A stretch of DNA of 64,000 nucleotides from positions 4,216,001 through 4,280,000 of the forward strand of contig NC_052665.1 of the NCBI RefSeq assembly GCF_016802725.1, given 5' to 3'. This document shows positions 60,210-64,000 of this stretch, one piece after another; the first letter of the stretch is position 1; the number at the start of each line of letters is the position of its first letter. The stretch is from Solenopsis invicta. Taxonomy: Eukaryota; Arthropoda; Insecta; Hymenoptera; Formicidae. The notes under the pieces are model-generated. The model ran no database searches and was not told the origin of the DNA. It saw only the letters and a program-made list of their open reading frames with translations. Position numbers and translations under genes: made by a program.

Positions 60210-63200
60210 ATGGCTAAGGCGTGCATATTGATTGCGTTGCTGCCGCAGTTGCTTTGTACGCTAGTACAAGGACAGAAATCTCCGTGTCCTCAATACTTCA
60301 CTTTTATATCAAAACCTGGAACAGACGAAGTAATGGGACAGATCAAAATTCCATCCCCATCAAAAACTGGTGATCTCCAATTGAAAATAGCTTTTCAAAT
60401 GAATGTAAAGTTGCCTTCAGTAAGTATTTTTTCTTTTATATTAATGATGCAAAAGAGAAGTATGTACACACAAGTTTATAGTTTATGCAAAATTTCTAAT
60501 AATTTTCAGCATATGTAGTAATGACCAGAAGTTTCTTTGCTGAAGCATTTCTGAAACAAAATGATATAAAGTCATACTGTTTGTACAAAAATATTTTAAA
60601 AAAAGCATTTTTTTGCCTTATACATGTGAGGATATACTTGGAAATAAATGAATTAAAACAAATTTTTTTTAAGAAAGAGTAATTTATTTGTATAATTGAG
60701 TGTATATAAAAAATAATTTTTTACTAACACATTTTATGATAACCTTTAATAGCACCTTCTTATATAAATAAACATAATTTGATCATTAATACGTTTCAGA
60801 AATATGTTGGTCTTTTGGAATTGGCACGATCACTAGAGGAAACTGCTCAAGCTGTTTATCAGGATAAGAATGTGTTGTATTATGTTCATTTTCCCTTACG
60901 CCATGTAATTCCAACAGTGACCGGGATATGGTTCAATGGTCAACAATATTGTTCAGGTCACAAAGGTGAATATTATATTTGCTTGATATAAATATGTCAT
61001 GTTCGAGGGAACAGTTACAGATATTCATTTTTTAAGTCACAAATTCGTATCTTGTGTTCGATTATCCATAATTTATTGAGATTGCAAAAATACATTAAAA
61101 AATAAAGCTTACTCTACACACTCCCAAACACACACATGCACGCACGCACGCACGCACACACAAGCACACGCACACAAAATCTAAAATATTCTCACAAAAG
61201 CGTTGTGATATTTGTCAGATTTTGTTTCAGCAACTGAAGATATCATAATTACTAACACGTTGGAACATACTCTGACATTGCCAGACACGATCCCACTACA
61301 GTATACGATACCAAATACGTCGCCTCAAACTCCAAGATCAACTCTCTCGCCTCAAACCCTAAGACCGACTTTCTGGCCTCAAATTCTGAGACTGACTCGC
61401 TCACTTCAAACATCGAGACTGACACCAATAAGTCAGCCAACTACTCGGAAGATAACTCGACAGAAAAGGCAGAAAAAAACTACCGTCACCCTCTCTCCGA
61501 GAATTAACCAGAACCCATTCTTGACGGATTCCGATACGTCGCCTCAAACTCCAAGATCAACTCTCCCACGTCGAACACCGAGACCAGCACCAATAAGTCA
61601 GCCAACTACTCGGAGGATAACTACTAACGTCACCCTCTCTCCGGGAATTAACCAGAATCCATTCTTGATGAATATTAGCCGGATCCCGGCGCCGAACTCA
61701 AATTACAATTGTGGTGTCAACAGTAGATCTGGACATCCAAATTATCTGGTTGTTAATGGAGCCAAGACATCACCAGGTCAATGGCCGTGGCTAGTGGCAC
61801 TCTTCGTTGCTAACGAACGGACTGAATTCGCCTTTCAATGTGGTGGTAGTATTTTGACGAAAAAACATATTTTAACAGGTATGTTAATATAAGAAAAATC
61901 GTATATTACTAATATTCTCTGTATGTCAAACTATGTGAGCTTTTTATGTTATGTTGATTTCCTTTCTTAGATCGCAACAGATTTATTTCTACCTACCTAT
62001 AGCCTAGAATGGCCTAGATCAATAATGAGTATACTCACATCGATTATAATGTTTTTTCAGTACTTTTATTACTTTAAATCATAAATTTTAATTCACATAA
62101 TAAACTCCAATTCATGAGACATAGTTTTAAGCGAGAAAAGTTAAGATAGGTCAATTATTTACTTAATGGATTATTGACGAAAGTAGTTTCTTTGTGTACC
62201 CTTATATATTAATATATTAATAAACTTATGAATGTAACACTTTGTTATTTATTTTTTGAATACTTCTTGTGAAAAAAGAACAAATAATACAATTAAACCA
62301 TATTATGTAACATATATATCCAATATCTAAATAATTTCTTTTTTTTTAATTTTCACTCCAACACTTAAATATTTGAAATTGTCTCATACTTTAAATTAGT
62401 GTTTAGAAATTTTCCTTACTTTAAATCTGACCATTAGTTTTTAATTTTAGACTCAATAAAAAATTAGCAACAATCAGGTAGGATATATAAGGTACGGTTA
62501 CCTTATTTACTGTTTTGTTCTTTTCTTGTACTGTTTCCCAACAAAGAGTGGGGATTATAAAAAATGTATTTCATGCATACATTTTCTTTTTACAGCGGCG
62601 CATTGCCTGAAGTTGGACAATAGCAACGACACTTTTCCCCCTAATGTGTTAAAAGTGGCCTTGGGTCAATTTAATTTGACCCATTGGCGTGAAAAGGAAT
62701 CCACAACTCGCGACGTCGCAAACTATATGATCCATCCCAACTATGCGCATTCTTTCAACGGCGACTCTGATTTGGCGATTTTAATACTCAGGAAAACCAT
62801 CGACTATAACGACTACATCAAACCTATTTGCCTGTGGTCCGGTGCAACCACTCTTCAACATACCATTGGACAAATGGGATATGTTGTGGGTTGGGGTTTT
62901 GATGAAGACAATAATCGTTTCACTGAGGATCCACGGTTGGCGAAGCTCAGGATAGTCAGCCAGGTAAAAACCGTTAAAAAATCTGTTTTTTATTTTTCGT
63001 GAATTTGATTGACGTACACGTTGAATTTCAATTAATAAGCGAGATTCTCTAAAAATGAAACATTCGACATGTGAGAATACATGATGACAACAAAATCGGA
63101 TTTATATCGTGAAAGAAAAATGCTTAGAAATTTTTACAACGACGACGTTCAATACTCTATTTAATTTTCCTATGTTTGTACGGTTATGTACTCGTATGTT

Positions 63201-63706
63201 TAGATAATTAACTGTTATAAAATTATTATTCAATGCGTATATTGCGATGCTTTATAAATCATTGCGTGCAATCGCACGATAAAAACAATTTTTCATTAAA
63301 TTCTTAAAGTAACGCAAGATGTTAACGATATGTCGGGAGATATGTCGAATCAGATTTACCATTATCATTTATAAAATCAACTACTACAAATGATGAAAAT
63401 TAGACGTAATTTCACAAATTATAGATGGATTGCCTTAAGAATGACAGGAGTTTCTACGATTTGACATCTGATCGCACCTTTTGCGCCGGCTTGTCAGGAA
63501 GTACTCCTTGTAATGGTGACAGCGGAAGCGGACTGATGATTTTTGACTATGCTTTGCAACGTTATCATTTACGCGGCGTCGTTTCACTAACGATAAGCAA
63601 TGGACCCTTAGAAATATGTGATCCTACCAAGTTCGTTGTTTTTGCTGACGTCGCCAAGTATCTACCTTGGATTCAACAGCAGATCTACCCGTACAGTAAT
63701 GAGTAA
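60210..63706 (+). CDS. Serine protease gd-like, copy C (5 exons, 557 aa)
   Basis: Exons 60210-60419, 60800-60965, 61231-61878, 62596-62963 and 63425-63706, phases as in A and B. Signal peptide MAKACILIALLPQLLCTLVQ, then SPCPQYF and the GD domain. The triad is His344, Asp400 and Ser497, and both 191/220 cysteines are present. The linker carries an internal duplication: an ISQPTTRKIT ... VTLSPRINQNPF module occurs twice (about 61423-61527 and 61589-61668), separated by a short Pro/Thr stretch and preceded by diverged 9-residue units. Exon 4 lacks one residue after the active-site His segment relative to A and B. The exon 4 donor is CAG|GTAAAA instead of GTAAGA. Poly(A) signal at 63914. Confidence 0.9.
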
Positions 63707-64000
63707 TCTCTTACCTCTATTATGTAAAATTTATTAAAAACCATGGCACTTAATTATGCAAATGATTTAAGAATTGAAGTTACAAGATTTTATTTTTGAC
63801 TTTTTACAGTAATTTCTCGTATCGTAATGCAGTTATCACAATAGTAAAATGAAACGTATAAAGTGATATAATGTAATTATTATATTATTATTGTAGGTTT
63901 ATAAATAATTAAGAATAAATCTTATCGTAACACGTATTATAATACACTCTCTCTTTCTCTCTCTTTCTCTTATTCAATGTTCCGGATATATTAATTTAAC
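63707..64000. other. 3' flank of gd-like copy C
   Basis: Aligns with the 3' flanks of copies A and B, including AATAAA at 63914-63919 and the CT-rich run near 63945. No further gene begins before the window ends. Confidence 0.7.

Larger units (their letters stand above)
56850..64000 (+). repeat. Segmental duplication block C (partial, runs off the window)
   Basis: Homology to blocks A and B starts near 56850, within the GC-richer patch, and continues through the gd-like gene to the right edge. It is visibly more diverged than A is from B and lacks the left 4 kb of the block. It is split by an inserted element at 57260-58450. Confidence 0.88.

Noticed and set aside
1..64000. CRISPR array, operon, riboswitch or prokaryotic features
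   Set aside because: The window is spliced eukaryotic nuclear DNA; no spaced direct-repeat array or operon structure is present.

Overview
This is eukaryotic, AT-rich, intron-rich DNA from an insect. The gene content (a caudal/Cdx-family homeobox gene and a cluster of gastrulation-defective-like serine proteases) and the protein texture fit a hymenopteran, probably an ant. The species guess is inference; the insect assignment is firm. All supported genes lie on the + strand.

Region 1 (1-10.3 kb) is AT-rich with no gene I can support. It holds a palindromic element near the left edge and a small GC-richer stem-loop near 9.4 kb. Region 2 (about 10.3-25.6 kb) is one caudal-family gene with three coding exons (10789-12166, 23028-23173, 23267-23650). 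It has a long Gln-rich N-terminus, the YEWM hexapeptide, and a homeodomain split by introns. Its 10.9 kb first intron carries GC-rich islands, a 58-bp-arm hairpin, a TIR-bounded element and a perfect 42-bp palindrome. Region 3 (25.6-30.9 kb) is non-coding as far as I can see, with a fold-back element, a CRE-type palindrome, a tRNA-like relic and a GC-rich block.

Region 4 (30,966 to the right edge) is a segmental duplication array. A block of about 10.1-10.5 kb occurs at 30966-41093 (A) and 45536-56045 (B). A third, more diverged copy (C) starts near 56.85 kb and runs off the window. Each block carries one five-exon serine protease gd-like gene: signal peptide, GD N-terminal domain, Pro-rich linker, then a chymotrypsin-fold domain with an intact His/Asp/Ser triad. 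Between A and B lie a 5'-truncated fourth protease copy (A') and a two-exon gene for an unrecognised, probably secreted protein, whose first exon has an in-frame stop. Block B begins in that gene's stop codon. Block C is interrupted by a 1191-bp inserted repeat element.

The proteases are extracellular. In Drosophila, gd acts at the top of the gd-snake-easter-Spatzle cascade of dorsoventral patterning; a role for these copies is not shown by sequence. The most notable features are the copy-specific changes: paired loss of a disulfide in A, linker repeat expansion in B, linker module duplication in C, gene-conversion-like mosaics, and a truncated copy whose exon phases would allow chimeric splicing. 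In the caudal-like gene, the exon 1 donor overlaps both a stop codon and AATAAA, which could give a homeodomain-less isoform.
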